DNA of 64,000 nt from Todiramphus chloris collaris (lineage: Eukaryota; Chordata; Aves; Coraciiformes; Alcedinidae): the NCBI GenBank assembly GCA_025345505.1, contig JANVCC010010406.1:10851063-10915062 (forward strand), written 5' to 3'. Shown piece after piece: positions 22,866 to 35,225 of this stretch (the first letter of the stretch is position 1; each line of letters starts with the position of its first letter). The position numbers and the translations under genes are program-made. Under the pieces are notes generated by a model. The model ran no database searches. It was not told where the DNA came from and saw nothing but the letters and a program-made list of their open reading frames with translations.

Positions 22866-25800
22866 CTTATAACCTGGGGACACTGTCTTGGGATGGAACA
22901 ATGTTCTTTTACTACTATAACTAATGATACCTTCTTCTAGAGTCACATATCTTATAATTCATTCCCTGTATTCCTTTTTACTGTGTTTGTAGGAACAGCT
23001 TTTATCTTTAGCAGATCATGTTTTTCCAGCTGCTGTGAGAAGCAATCTGTAAAAAACAGTTACATGTTTCAGATGATGGGATTTTTATCAGAGCATAATC
23101 TTTCTGCTCATGTCTTTGCATTTTAAAAACAAATCAATGACTATGATGTCAGCATATTTATCATTTCAGTCCTGGGAACATTTTCTTGGCATCTCAGTTT
23201 TATCTTCTAGGTGTGTCTAATTCTTATAAAGCCACAGCTGTGTGAGTTACATTTCCTAGGAAAGTCTGCCATATCTCAGGATTTCACTGGAATACTATTT
23301 GTGTCTCATTTCTCACCTTTGAATTGTTCTGAATCCCATTGTTCAGAGCATTTTCATAACTGAACTATGAGTTTTGCAGGAGAATGTAAAGCAACACTTC
23401 CTACAACCTCAAAGGCCAATTTTTTTCCCCTTCAGGTTCCTGCAGCAGAGCGAAGACAATTCAAAGTTTGCCTCACTATTTAAGGCCTGAAGCATGTTTA
23501 TCAAGTACATTTAAATTAAAAAAAAAAAAAAATTAAATTATTTTCCTGTTTTGCATATAAAGCGCTAGTCCTACCTTGCATATGGGTATTAAAATGACAG
23601 ATGGCACAACAAACTCAATGCTTTGTTGTCTTTTGGGGTTTTATTTAACTTTTTTTCGGGGGGTGGAGGGAAATGTCATACAGAAATCTACTTTTCTCAG
23701 AAAGTACCATTTCCAGCTGTATTTTTAATGACTTAAACCTTGATCCTATTTTGGTAATAGCTGTTATTTTTAGATTAGATCAATATGCATACAGCTGCTC
23801 CTGCTTTGTATATAAGCAGATGACTGTCTGCAGTATGTGATTATTTGCTACATTTTTATGTCAGTAAGGCTTCAGTGTAAAACATCCAACATTAGTTTAA
23901 TTTACAGAACAAAAGCCAGGTAGTTTCATTCAGAGTGATAGGTCTCCCACCGCGAGGAGCAGCATCAGGAGCCTTTACTTAAATGATCTGAAGTCAGCCT
24001 GAGGATTAACAGGCCCCAACACCAACACCAGCAGAGCTTTTTGCTATACATCCTCATGTTATGATGGTGATGAAGGGAGGCTCATTGTTGAAATTCATCA
24101 ACATTTAAACTTCAATTAAAACATACCGCACTGGCATAAGATAGAGTGAGGGACAGGGGAAGTGAAGGTGGGTCTTTTTCTGGGATACTTTTCTGCAGAA
24201 TTAGATACATTCCTCTACCCTGTAACCAAGTCTCCCCTTTTGATTTTGGCTCTTCCTGTCAGAGATTTTCCTCACCGGTGTCAGAGGAGGGCTCTCATTG
24301 TGCTCCTGGATTTCTGCTGATGGCTTTTTCTCCATCTCAGCCAGAATAATTTCCTAGTTGGGTAGTTCAACCCAGATAAGTACCTTCTGTAAAGGAGATA
24401 TTTAGTCAGGGATGATTAGTGATGTGGTAGAAAGTCCAGCATCTCACTGTAAGGCCAGAAATCACTCATGCAGAATTTGTCCCCTCCTCATGAGATCACC
24501 TTTCCCTCAGGCAACCAGCCATTCAAACTATCTCACCATCAAGGTGTGGCAACAACACTTTGCTTGGCATTACTGTAGCTTGTATCAAAGAGCAAGCCAG
24601 CACAGTTTCATCTGCAGTTAATGAATCCAAGTTTAATGTGGCAGAATTGATTAGACTCAGATGCAGGACAGTTGAGATATCTGTAGAATATGGAATAAAA
24701 TAATAAACTTCTGCTTTCTGATCCATGGTCCACATCTATTTTAAATAGAGACAGAACAATGCCAAGCAAAAGAATGCTATGTTTGCTAATTTGCTCTCTG
24801 AGGCGTTAAAAGCTTCTCACTGCATCCCATAATAGCAAGTTTTAATTTCCTTTCAGTTGTGGTGCTTCCGGATCCATATATCCATAAATGGTTCTGGAGA
24901 AACTTGCAGCCAAGTGCTTCATGAAATGGAGCAAAGTATCACCTGCTCAGGAGCTAGGTGAGTAAGGGAGTGGTGTTTCGCCTGGTGGAAGGCGTGCTAT
25001 GCTAAGGTGTCTAAAGGCTGCTTGCAAGCTATTGTGGTGCCCGTCCTTTCACTGCACCAGAGTTGTAGTAGGGTTGAGCCTAGAGGACTGGGGAAGTGAG
25101 TCTCTGGTCTTAGCTGCTTGTTCAGCCTCTTCTTGCACTGCAATGGGAGCTGTTATCCGTTGTCTGTGAATCATCCCTGCAGGACCTTCACTCCCCTTCC
25201 AGCTCTCTAGTCAGACAGCATATCCCTTGAGCTTCTGTGTCATTTGAAATTTTATGACATACAGACCACCCCTGGCTTAGTTTGTGAGATCATTAGTAGG
25301 CATGTCACTCACATGAAAGCTGAGAAGAGCTCTATTATAGACTGCTTCAAGTGTTGTCCAGCCAATAGCTCTCTCTGTACATACAGCTGATGCATCAGGC
25401 TATTGTAAGGAGCAGCTTGTACGTCCTTTGTGACTTTGTGTTAGAGCCCACAGTTATAAAGGCACCTAAATACAATAAGGCTTCTGTACAAGGCACATTC
25501 TGGCTGAAGAAGGCTTTGCATTATCCTCCTGTTTCTGTTTGTCCCTGGAGGGAAAGGGAGACGTTCATCCAGCTGCACTGCATTGTCATGCAAAGAGTTT
25601 TCCAATGAAGTACATTCAGAGTACATAACAGCATTTTAGTCTTCAAAGACTATGTTTCATTCTTAGTACAGAGACTATGAGAAATCATCCAGTTGTGTAG
25701 AGATGGAACTCCAGGCTCTCCAGTAAAAATGCATCAGTTTGAACTGAACTGTGAAGGTTTACACTGGGACAAAGAGTGAAAGATTACGTCAGCTGGGCTG

Positions 25801-28800
25801 CCATTGACATTCAACAGGATGCTGACCTCACCTTTGTGCTTATGCTGCTGCTGCCCCATAGTATTCACCAATCCACAGTTCCCAAGAAAAAAAGCCTTGT
25901 GAGCATCAAACCTGCAGCACAGAAAACTCATGAGCTCTTCCACGTTGTGCCAAACAGATGAAGAAGAAAGCACGCATGCCCATGCTATAAACCACTGGTC
26001 AGTTAAGAAGGTGTGTGCTTGAATTGCAGCTGCACTGGCTACAAAGTTTCTCAAATCAATGTACTTGGAGCAGAGATGAACTCACTCTGCCATTACTTGT
26101 GCGGCACCTGCACCATTAGGTATCTCCAGAAGAAAAACAAACTATAATTTGCTTGCTGGCAACTCAATAACAGACTAGTTGTTACTTGAACTGTAAAATA
26201 CCCAATGTAGAATTTTTAGTGAGGATGGATATGGAGAAGGAATATCAGAGATGCTAGCTACCTTTAAGATAACTTTATAAACTTTTTACCCTAATGGTTT
26301 TCTTTGACTGTACCAGGAGCCATGTAGCTGAATCCTTGCACAGTGCTTTCTAAAGTTACCCTACTGGATTTAGTCTTTAGTGGCTGTTCTGATATTTTTT
26401 GACACTTGTCCTAAACTTTTTTTTCTACAGCAAGCTTCCATGCGCTGAGATACTTCCATCACCACCTTCTGTGTGCTTCTTTTCTAGAAATATGGAGTTT
26501 TTTAATCTTTTGCTTTATACTGTGGTGATTAATATGTGAGTAAAGGCCTTTGTGACTGACTTTTTCTAATTTTGTTGTCTTTTTAAGCTTCTCAGATCAT
26601 GTTCTCCAAACCTAGAAGATATTTACAACTTTACTTTGTCTTATTATTCAAGGCAGATTAGTATCTTCTAGAGCTGTTGATAGTGCAAGCTAGGAAACTC
26701 TACAAAAACCAAAGTAGTAGGAAAGGAAACCAGGCTGTGTTATTTAGACACTGAGAACTTGGAACACAGTGGATGATGCTAGAATTGGGAGAAAAGCAAG
26801 CTACCATTTAATAGGAAACTTATTTATTCATTCATTTCAAGAGCAGAGGGATCCTATAGTTTCTGTCAGATCCACAAGAACTTCTTCGATCTCTTTGACT
26901 ATTGATGGAGGGAAGGCAGGAAGAAGGGGAGTTCTACCTGTTTGTTTGGGGTTTTTTCCTTCTCATTTTGATAATTATTATACCAGCTAAGAGATGTAGT
27001 TACTGCTTAAATCTCATAATGATGTTAGTAATACGTATAAAAAGGAAGAGTCTTCTGCTGATGCTCTCCAACTACTTTGGCTTGTGTCCGGAAGGTAACT
27101 GCACCTAAATCCCATGAGTTTTTCAGAGAAACTCCCCAGCATAACTCTTAGCTACCTAAACAAAGCTATCCTTTATATGGTAGGTATAAAAATCACTGTT
27201 CACAAGCCTAGATTAGCACTTGCTAGTGACACTACAGCAATCATAGAAATATCCTGACAGCTCTGGAGCAACTGGTGATCTCTTAGCTGTTTATATTTTG
27301 CTGCAATAAGTTCTGCTAATAAGCAAACTATGTAAGAGTACATAGCTCATAGCAATCTGGTTTGGCAACAGATGCAGTCAGCTAATTACAGAAAAAAGTT
27401 AATGACATTGGTTTTAGCAGGCTGGGGGAAGAGTGGAAAATGAGTAGTGATACTTAAAATATTTTGATTTGTAGGCTACAGATTGGAGATGGAGTTGAAA
27501 CTACATTGTTAAAAATAGCTTGATAGCAATCAGAGTTTCTTAATGTTCCTCTGAAGCAAAATAAAAATAAAAAGTCAAGGTAAAGCAGACATTCATTTGT
27601 AGACTACATTTCACTTTAGATACAGCAAAGTAAATATTGCACCTAGAGTAACTGAAGAGTTAGGGAAGTTTCACTTACAACACAGAAACAGTTAACAAAA
27701 GACCTTGAGTAGTGGCATATCTCCTGTCAAGTGTCATAAAATAAAGATATCTTCTGTACACCCTAACAAAGGCAAATACTTCTGATTGAGTGTATTACCT
27801 TGTTTTCTGCATTTAAGTATCTAAATCCCTAGTGACTCTGAGCTTAGTATCCTAAATGGGAGGTAGACACTTGCCAGGTTTCAGATCTGAGCCCACTATG
27901 ATTTAACTACACTATATTCCAATAATTAGTTCAGAGAATACATGTGGAAAAGGGAAGGTACATATATTGTACATATGTACACATTGTATGCGTGTTCAGT
28001 CCACTTTACTTCGAGCTTTCGTTGAGGCAATTTCATCTTTCTGTGTCTTATTTTTTTGCACCTAAACTTTTATTCATAAAACCAAATTTCATAGCTTCAG
28101 TAAATAACTTTAGTGAGGCAATTTGAAAGGTGAGGGGGGACATAGGGAGCAGTCAAAGGAAGAGATGAGGCTCTGGCCATAATTGTTGTGTCAGTGGCAA
28201 GTGGACAGGAAGAAACGTCTAACCATGAAACAAAGATAAAGACAATTACCTTGCTCTTGACTGACTGGTAAAGCAAAGGAAGATTCAACAGTTAGTGGTG
28301 TCATCATCAATATTTTCTTCACTTCAGAGTAGTTTCTGTCAGATTTGGAGCTAAATATTGACAAGAAGAATGGCAGGTGTCTTTCATGGAGGTAAATAAA
28401 ATATTTTTATTGTGCTGCTCTTTTTTGCCTTACAACAGTTCCTCTTTCACTTGGCACAAGAATGTAAATGTCAACATATGGGGCTTGAACAAAGGTCTGC
28501 CTTGTCCAGCATCCCACCACTGCTGACTGTGGCCAGTTACAGCTGCTCAACATATGCAAAAGGTAGCTACAGGCTAAACCTTTCCCTGATGCATTCTCCC
28601 AGCTTCCAGCAGCCAGTGTCTTGGAAACTTCCTCCATATTCTTGGTCTTCAGAGCCATTTGACTGTCTGTTTACACTGTTTTGGTCCAGAGTTTTCTTCC
28701 TCTGAGGGGAAATTTTTGGGCCTCTGTTTGTCCCAGTGGGCATCGTCTTCTATTTCAGAATAAAAGAGGAAAAAATCTGGGGTCTGAGCTTCTGCCCAGG

Positions 28801-29880
28801 TGTCTTGCCAACTGGAACCACTGTTATCTTGTCATTTTCCATTGCGCAAATAAACTGTTCATGGATGTTACAGGGAACCTCAGGACTTTTTTTGCATGGT
28901 GAACAAAATGATGTATTTCCATAAGGAATATGCCACCATTATTTATGATAGCTATTGACAAATTGAAAAAAAAACTATTTAAAACTTACATTAGTATCTG
29001 TATTAAACCTTGAGATCAACTTTTTAACAGTTTGTTTTTTGTAATATTTTAAAACTCAGTAATCAGCAAACTTCTTGAATACAAGTTAAATTAGTTAAAT
29101 TATCTGAATATATATGTGTACCTATATATATAGAGATATAAACACATGTATGCTTACATATGTAAAGAGATACAGGATGTACTCTTTTGGCCTGGAATTT
29201 TTAGTATTTCAATATTCAAAAGCTGTGTAATAATAAACAAAACTTAGATCTCATTATGAGATTTTAACCTCACTGAAATACTATCCTTTTTTAAGAAAAA
29301 AAAAAAAAGATGACATCTCAGTGGATGTGTGACATGCAATACACCAGCAGCTGTTTGGATGGTTAGAAATTGCCAGTTATGTTAGTTCTGTAACTACTGA
29401 CATGAAAAAATACCATTTACCCTGCCAGTATCTGTCAGCTTGGTTTTCCCGAGAAAAATGATACTGCTTCATTTTATTTAAAATAAAATGCCAGTCTTCC
29501 ATTTTGGTTTATGATCACTCTGTAACAGCCCCTATCAGTCTGAAACAAATGGGATGGCATGTGTACAAACTGGAATAGGAGTGATGAGATATTAGCCTGT
29601 CCTTAACCATCACTTCTCTCCCAGAAACTAGTCTTTGTTTAGAAGGCTCAGTCTTCTACAATTTAATGTGAAAGCTGTACAAGCTGGGCAAATCCGGAAG
29701 CCCTGTTGGTTTCTCAGGCATTATTAATAACTTTCATTGTAGTTTCTTTTTTACATGACTTGTTTAATGAACTTCAGATACCCATTCTGTTCATGTCAAT
29801 CTCCCCGGCTAGAAAAATACTAGATTTTCAGCTACAGAGGGCCTGAAATCATCCAGAAAAAGAGAGTGAAACTGAAGGAG

Positions 29881-29917
29881 TTTTTTTGGGGTTTTTTTTG
29901 GTTTTTTTTGTTTTTTC
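29881..29917. repeat. T-rich/G-interrupted low-complexity run
   Basis: Runs of six to eight T separated by G, GG or GGGG. It is a low-complexity tract with no visible element attached. Confidence 0.8.
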
Positions 29918-30270
29918 AAATTCTCTCGAGAAAGTAGATTGATTAATTTGGCACTAGGGAACTAAGTTGAAACATTAGTGTTAAACATTAGCCCTAGAGC
30001 TATGTCCTGGGGTCTGCAATGCATAAAGCTGGAGGCATTTATTTCATCACTCCTCACTGTGGTAAGAGTTCAGTAAGTGGTCAAAAAGTCTCAATGGAAA
30101 ATTTGACCTTAAGAATAGACCCCTGTACAGTTTCCATCAAGTAGAGGAGATGTCTTTCTAGCCTTAGACATCACTGTCATTTGGTAGACTTACAGTTATC
30201 GTACTGACAATGCCACTATACTCACCAGTCATATTCATGGTATTATATTTTCTTAACCAGAAAGATCCGC

Positions 30271-30306
30271 ATTCAGATTCGCATTCATATTCTCATTCAT
30301 TTTCAT
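30271..30306. repeat. degenerate ATTC-rich short tandem repeat
   Basis: Imperfect repetition of 'gcattca', 'gattc', 'tcattca' and 'tttcat' units over about 35 bases. Confidence 0.5.
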
Positions 30307-30505
30307 GTGTAGATCTAGGATTAAGCTTTAAATTGTGAAAATGCTGCTGAATTCCAGACACTGAGTAATTTATCAAGAATGGTATATTTTGGGGGCCTAT
30401 ATGTACAGCTGAAGATTCATAATGGTGAATTTCATTTAAAATATTCTTTGCATTGAGCTAAAAGGACCGTCTAACAATAAATAGTTTGGCTTTTTGGGAG
30501 ACAGT

Positions 30506-30544
30506 CACCATTGAAACCATTGCAAACATTGCAACCATTGCATT
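30506..30544. repeat. degenerate CCATTGCAA tandem repeat
   Basis: About four imperfect copies of a 9-10 base unit, 'accattgaa', 'accattgcaa', 'acattgcaa' and 'ccattgca'. Confidence 0.6.
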
Positions 30545-30730
30545 TGTTCAGCCTGCTGCTCACAGATTGTCTGTATGGTATCTTTTATTATGCAGGCAGT
30601 CTGTGGTGGTCATCTTGGTAAAAAAAAGGCTTGTGAAAACACAGTCTCTATTTTTTTTTCTTGGTAGTTAAAGAATAGAAGTGTAACTTGCAGTGTTTTC
30701 ATGTCTTTTTTTTCAGCATTGTCTAATTAC

Positions 30731-31003
30731 AGTTAGACAGAATGAGAGGGCATGGCCTGAAGCTTCACCTGGGGAGGTTTCGGTTGGATATCAGGAAGCA
30801 CTTCCTGACAGAGAGGGTGACCAGACATTGGAATGGACTGCCCAGGGAGGTGGTGGAGTCACCGTCCTTGGATGTGTTTAAAGAAAGGCTGGGTGTGGCA
30901 CTTAGTGCCATGGTCTAGCTGATGTGTTGGTGTTGGGTCATAGGCTGGACTTGATGATCACAGAGGTCTTTTCCAGCCTTAGTAATTCTGTGATTCTGTG
31001 ATT
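30731..31003 (+). mobile_element. CR1 LINE 3' end, relatively young copy
   Basis: The plus strand starts 5'-truncated in distal ORF2 (about 'gagagggcatggcctgaagc', 30745-30764). It encodes the final ORF2 residues in an open frame to a TAG at 30916-30918. The short 3' untranslated region follows, and the element ends in the octamer-type tail 'attctgtgattctgtgatt' at 30985-31003. The sequence is nearly superimposable on the minus-strand copy at 61167-61450, which places both in the same recent subfamily. The intact tail and low visible divergence make it one of the youngest insertions here. It cannot move by itself because it is truncated. Confidence 0.94.
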
Positions 31004-33560
31004 AGTTGTCTTATTAGATGATTTTGAGGATTTCTTCTTGGAAAGCTCCAGCATCTCCATGACATAGTTGACAATGTGAAGTTTAGGGGGACATGGCATT
31101 TGCGCTAAGAAGTCCCTGGATTTCGATGGATAGAAGGCAGCAGGTATACCTGTGGGAACAGGAAGAGTCTTTGCACCTTAGGTCTCCCACATTTTCACGG
31201 TCTTGATGTAGTTTCCTTCTCCCTTAATATCTGCCAGTTTTGTCCTGGGGCATATAAAGCTGAGAGCAGCCTTGCCTAGAGGACCTGCCACAGCCTGTGC
31301 TGCCATGCTGGGCTGTGTATGAGTACCAGGCTGGCAGATTCCAGCCTAGGCTGTTCTACACCAAAACCAACTCTTTCTTCCAACATCTGTGTCTCTCTCT
31401 GTTGTCTCCAGGTTAAGCATTTGTCCATATTTTCATCTACTTCTCATAATGTGTTTTCTTCTTCTGCAGATGATCGCAGTCTTGTTCTCTTCTACTCCAT
31501 TAAAAATGCAATGGATAAAATAACTTCGTTTTCCTGTGACTTTCACTTAGTCATTTCTCTTTGAAACAGCATCTTCTGGATCAGATTTCAGATTACACCC
31601 AAGATTTCTGCCCAGTCTCAGATTCTGGTACCCATCATTCTACTCCCATCATTCTGCCTGTTTCAGTCCATCTTTTGATCATGTTTTCCACATAAAGGCC
31701 TACACTATCAGTAATTAATGGCAATGAAGTCATTCTTTCTCTCCAACTCACTGAATTCCAGGACCCACCATTTGGTCTGCCACTAGGGTCTCCAAGAGTT
31801 TGGTGTAACCCATCCAGATAGGAGAAAGAAATCTCTCTCTACTGAATCCTGCAGGCAATGGCAGAACTGACAATCTGTTATCTTCATCTATTTTCAGGAA
31901 TTAGCCTATTTGATTTCTTGATTGTGGCTATCATACAGAGTAAAACTGATAGATTCTTTGAAAAAGATGGAGCAGAAAGTCTGGCTATGGTGAGACCAGT
32001 TTCATCCAAGGCACTGGGGCTGTGATGGAACCACAAGTCTCCAGTACTAAAAAGAAAGTACAATTACTGCAACATATGATAAGGTTTTCAGAGTGGGACA
32101 AAATGTAGGAGGAAGCATGGAAATAGGCCAGTAATTTACATATCACATCAGTATTTCCTATGACACAAGAGACAGAAAATAGTTTAAAATAATCTGTAAT
32201 GTTTTAATTCTCTGACTGTTTATGCACCTTTCTGGTTCCATTTTTAATGGCTGACTTAATTTCTATTGGAGTGCAAGCTAGGATCTCTCAATTTATTTCT
32301 TTATCAGGTCATGACCACCAACAATGAAGAAACACCTTTGTGAAGTCTATACCAAGTGGTAATTGCATTGTGAAGTAAGTGGAAAATCACAGCCTTGTTC
32401 TCCTCAAAGAAAATATCTACCCCATCAACACACACATAAAATTAGTGATGGCCTCTGCGTGTTACTTCTGGTTTCCTGCAGGGAAAAGCTTAATTCGAAA
32501 CCTGTAACATCATAAACAGTCTGCAAAAGAGGTACTTCTGCCTGCATATGTGTGCGTGCATTCATGTATACATGTATGTGTGTGTAAGTATACCTTTAGT
32601 CATTGAGCTGATCACTATGCTCACCAGCAAAGAGACCGAGCTCATTATTTAATAAAAAAATCCATTTTTTTTTCCCATCAAAACCACAGGGATCGTGTAT
32701 GTATGTGGCTTTATATCCCCCACTCTGGATGTTTCCGTAATAGTAGCCGTGAAAAAGAATTTCTGTCATTTTGTATTGATGACTAAAGGGTTAGCAGCCA
32801 TCTAGGGGGAGAAAGAGGGGGAATTATCTGGGTAGGCTTACACTAGCCAGTTGACATAACAGCTACTTGGGTGGTATGATGTTTCTGCGATGTATATGGC
32901 CATTTAATGCTTTCTCTTGCCAAAACATCTGGAATCCAAAATCCAGTCATTAGACAGACACACATTTTAACAAAAGAACTGGACAGAGAATACAGACTGA
33001 AGGAAAAAAAACAAAAAAAAAAAAGAAAAAAAGAAAGAAGCAACCAAAAAAAAAAAACCCACAAAGAAACCAAAACAAGCAAAAAAATCTTGATAAGGAA
33101 TCATTGTTTCCACTAGGAAATGAGACATCTAAGGTTGCACTTCAAAGCAAGTATTTTTATTGTAGCATCATTGAACTGGTTGATTATTGTGCAGCAGAGC
33201 AAGACTGTAGCAGATCCTCCTACCTCCCAGGGGAAAATACATTCATTGTCCAATGAAGCCACGTGCTAAGCAGTTTTGAAAGCAGTGTGTAGATAAGAAG
33301 AGAACCTTGTTCCTCCCAGAAAGCACCTCTCCTTAAACACACAAAAAGCACTGGGAGAGGCTGGTTTTAGGAGCACAAAGTATGATTTCTGCTTTCTGAT
33401 ACTATCATTTTGGACTTGAAAGCAAGTAAAAGATATGGTTTTTCATGCAGGGCTATAAAAATGAGAACAAAAGGTAGTGTCTCTGGCATCTGCAGGGATG
33501 ATTTTACCAAGGGAGGCAAATGGAAAAGGTGGCTTTCCCTCCCATTAGTACTGACCCATA
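31004..33560. other. single-copy-like noncoding stretch
   Basis: No gene or known mobile element recognised. It holds an isolated TATAAA at 31253-31258 in a G+C-richer patch, a short GT/AT-alternating run near 32550-32592 and an A-rich tract at 33001-33090. Open frames are at most 81 codons. Confidence 0.55.
33001..33090. repeat. A-rich low-complexity tract
   Basis: About 90 bases dominated by A with scattered C and G, including several runs of 8-12 A. The chance lysine-rich frame at 32907-33116 results from this composition. It could be a decayed poly(A) but no retrocopy precedes it. Confidence 0.8.
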
Positions 33561-34097
33561 TTCATAGAATCATAGAATCATCTAGGTTGGAAAAGACCTT
33601 TAAGATAATCAAATCCAACCATTAACACTACTCTACTAAGTCCACCACTAAGCCATATCCCCAAGAAACACATTTATATGGCTTTTAAAAACATCCAGGG
33701 ATGGTGATTCAACCACCTTCCTGGGCATCCTGTTTCAATGCCTGACAACCCTTTCCGTGAAAAAAATTTTCCTAATGTCCAGTTTAAACTTTGGTGCAGC
33801 TTGAGGCCATTCCCTCTTGTTCTATCACTAGAAATTTATGAGAAGAGACCAGTGCCTACCTCTGTACAACCTCCTTTCAGGTAGATTTAGAGAGCAAGAA
33901 TGTCTCCCCTCAGCCTCCTATTGTTCAAACTAAATAGCCCCACTTCCTTCAGACTCTCCTTATAAGACTTTTCCAGGCCCTTCACCAGCTTAGTTGCTCT
34001 TCTCTGGACCTGCTCCAGCACCACAATGTCCTTCTTGTATTGAAGTGCCCAAAACTGAACACAGTACTCAAGGTGTAGCCTCACCAGTGCTGAGTAG
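33561..34097 (-). mobile_element. CR1 LINE, 3' segment of a copy split by an LTR
   Basis: The left end carries the minus-strand CR1 tail ('catagaatcatagaatca', 33563-33580), followed by 'ggttggaaaagacc', 'catccagggatggtgattcaaccacc', 'ccattccctcttgttctatcac' and 'cttctctggacctgctccagcacc' (about 33999-34022). The homology breaks at 34097 in the middle of 'cctcaccagtgctgagta' and resumes at 34543-34550 in the same frame of the element, with a 445-bp LTR between. The two segments are therefore one CR1 insertion interrupted later. Stops and frameshifts are present, so ORF2 is dead. Confidence 0.92.
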
Positions 34098-34339
34098 TGA
34101 AGGCAGGAGATGGGATGTGGTTATTTCCAGGAACAGGACAACAAGACATCTTGAGGCACCCGAGCATGCTGAACAGACAAGAAGTGGTTTTGCGGCAAGA
34201 ATAAGGATTTTAGGCTTTAGGTCACTAAAAGAACACAGTGATGAAGAAGAGAAGATGAAGTGAATGACCACCAGAGGTCACGAAAGAGCACCGAGGGGAG
34301 AAAAGACCCTAACCCTAATTTCATTACTCATGCTTGGAC

Positions 34340-34346
34340 TATATAA
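34340..34346 (+). promoter_or_regulatory. TATA box of the nested LTR
   Basis: TATATAA located about 154 bases before the AATAAA at 34494, consistent with an LTR promoter in plus orientation. Confidence 0.5.
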
Positions 34347-34493
34347 ATGAATTCCAGGAACCTATTAGTATAAGACTGCCCTTTCTAAGAAATATAATGA
34401 AGATGTATGTTTAGCCTGCATATGAACTGTGTACATAGTTTGCATGGGTACGCACGTTTGGAGGAGTGATCCCCTGTGCCTCCAGCACTGCAA

Positions 34494-34499
34494 AATAAA
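34494..34499 (+). promoter_or_regulatory. poly(A) signal AATAAA of the nested LTR
   Basis: AATAAA lies 43 bases before the proposed LTR end and follows a G/T- and C-rich segment. Confidence 0.5.
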
Positions 34500-34542
34500 T
34501 AATGCCTGCTTAATAACTTCAGTTATTGAGTTTTTCACTGCA

Positions 34543-35225
34543 TCAGTAGAGAGAAAATCACCTCCTTGGTCCTCCCTGACACACTATTTCTGATACAGGC
34601 CAGGTTGCCATTGGCCCTCTTGGTCACCTGGGCACACCACTGGCTCACATTCAGCTGCATGTCGATTAACACCCCCAGGTTCCTTTCTGCCAGGCAGCTT
34701 TCCAGCCACTCCTCCCCAGGTCTGTAGCATTGCCTGGGGTTGTTGTGGCTGAAGTGCAAGGTTCAGCGCTTGGCCCTGTTGAAACCCATATGATTGGCCT
34801 CAGCCTATTGATCCAGGCTGTCCAGGTCCCTCTGAAAAGCCTTCCTATCCTCAGGCAGATGGACACCATCACCCAGCTTGGTCTGCAAACCTACTGAGGG
34901 TGCATTCTATCTCCTTACCAAGATCATTGATAAAGATGTTAAACAGAAGTGTCCCCAGTAGTGAGCCCTGAGGAATGCCACTTCTGATCATCTGACAACT
35001 GGAGTTAACTCTGTTCACCCCCACTCTCTGGCCCTAGCCATCCAGCCAGCATTTTACTCAGCAGAGCATATACCTGTCCAAGCCATGAGGAGACAGTTTT
35101 TTCATGAAAATGATGTGGGAAACACTGTCAAAAGCTTTATGGAAGTCCAGGTAAACAACATCCACGACCTTTCCCTCATTCACCAAGTGGGTACACCTTG
35201 TCATAGAACGAGAATTGAGATATTG
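34543..35225 (-). mobile_element. CR1 LINE, 5' segment of the copy split by the LTR
   Basis: The minus-strand CR1 continues from 'aatcacctccttggtcctcc' (about 34556-34575) through the ORF2 reverse transcriptase region and on to 'gtcaaaagctttatggaagtccaggtaaacaacatcc' (about 35127-35163) and 'aagtgggtacaccttgtcatag' (about 35185-35206). Where the other copies carry the FADD catalytic motif this one lacks about six bases (around 34880-34890), which removes the motif. The match fades near 35225, giving the 5' truncation point. Reading frames are broken in several places. Confidence 0.9.

Larger units (their letters stand above)
22866..30730. other. long single-copy-like noncoding stretch
   Basis: Nearly 8 kb in which I recognise no gene or transposable element. 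It holds poly-A runs at 23518-23532 and near 29297-29309, an AT/TATA-rich segment near 29110-29160, a T/G tract at 29881-29917 and two short tandem repeats at 30271-30306 and 30506-30544. All open frames are about 106 codons or less and have no known domain. Parts may be conserved noncoding sequence, which only alignment could show. Confidence 0.55.
34098..34542 (+). mobile_element. solo LTR-like insertion nested in a CR1 (445 bp)
   Basis: The segment starts TGAAGGCAGG and ends TTTTTCACTGCA. It interrupts a CR1 whose sequence continues on both sides. The flanks read TGAGTAG (34091-34097) and TCAGTAG (34543-34549), that is an exact AGTAG, or a 7-base repeat with one mismatch, which is the trace of a target duplication. 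Inside, a TATATAA box lies at 34340-34346 and an AATAAA poly(A) signal at 34494-34499, in the order and spacing of U3-R-U5 on the plus strand. U5 would be very short. I do not recognise the family, and no internal retroviral sequence is attached. The exact end is uncertain by a few bases because a pure 5-bp duplication would not leave a CA terminus. Confidence 0.72.

Noticed and set aside
25734-26054. 106-codon minus-strand frame that looked like a transposase or retrocopy fragment
   Set aside because: No motif, terminal repeat or poly(A) supports a mobile element, and no known protein was recognised.
34306-34318. Telomere-like ACCCTAACCCTAA
   Set aside because: Only two CCCTAA units, inside the nested LTR. 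Too short for an interstitial telomeric array.
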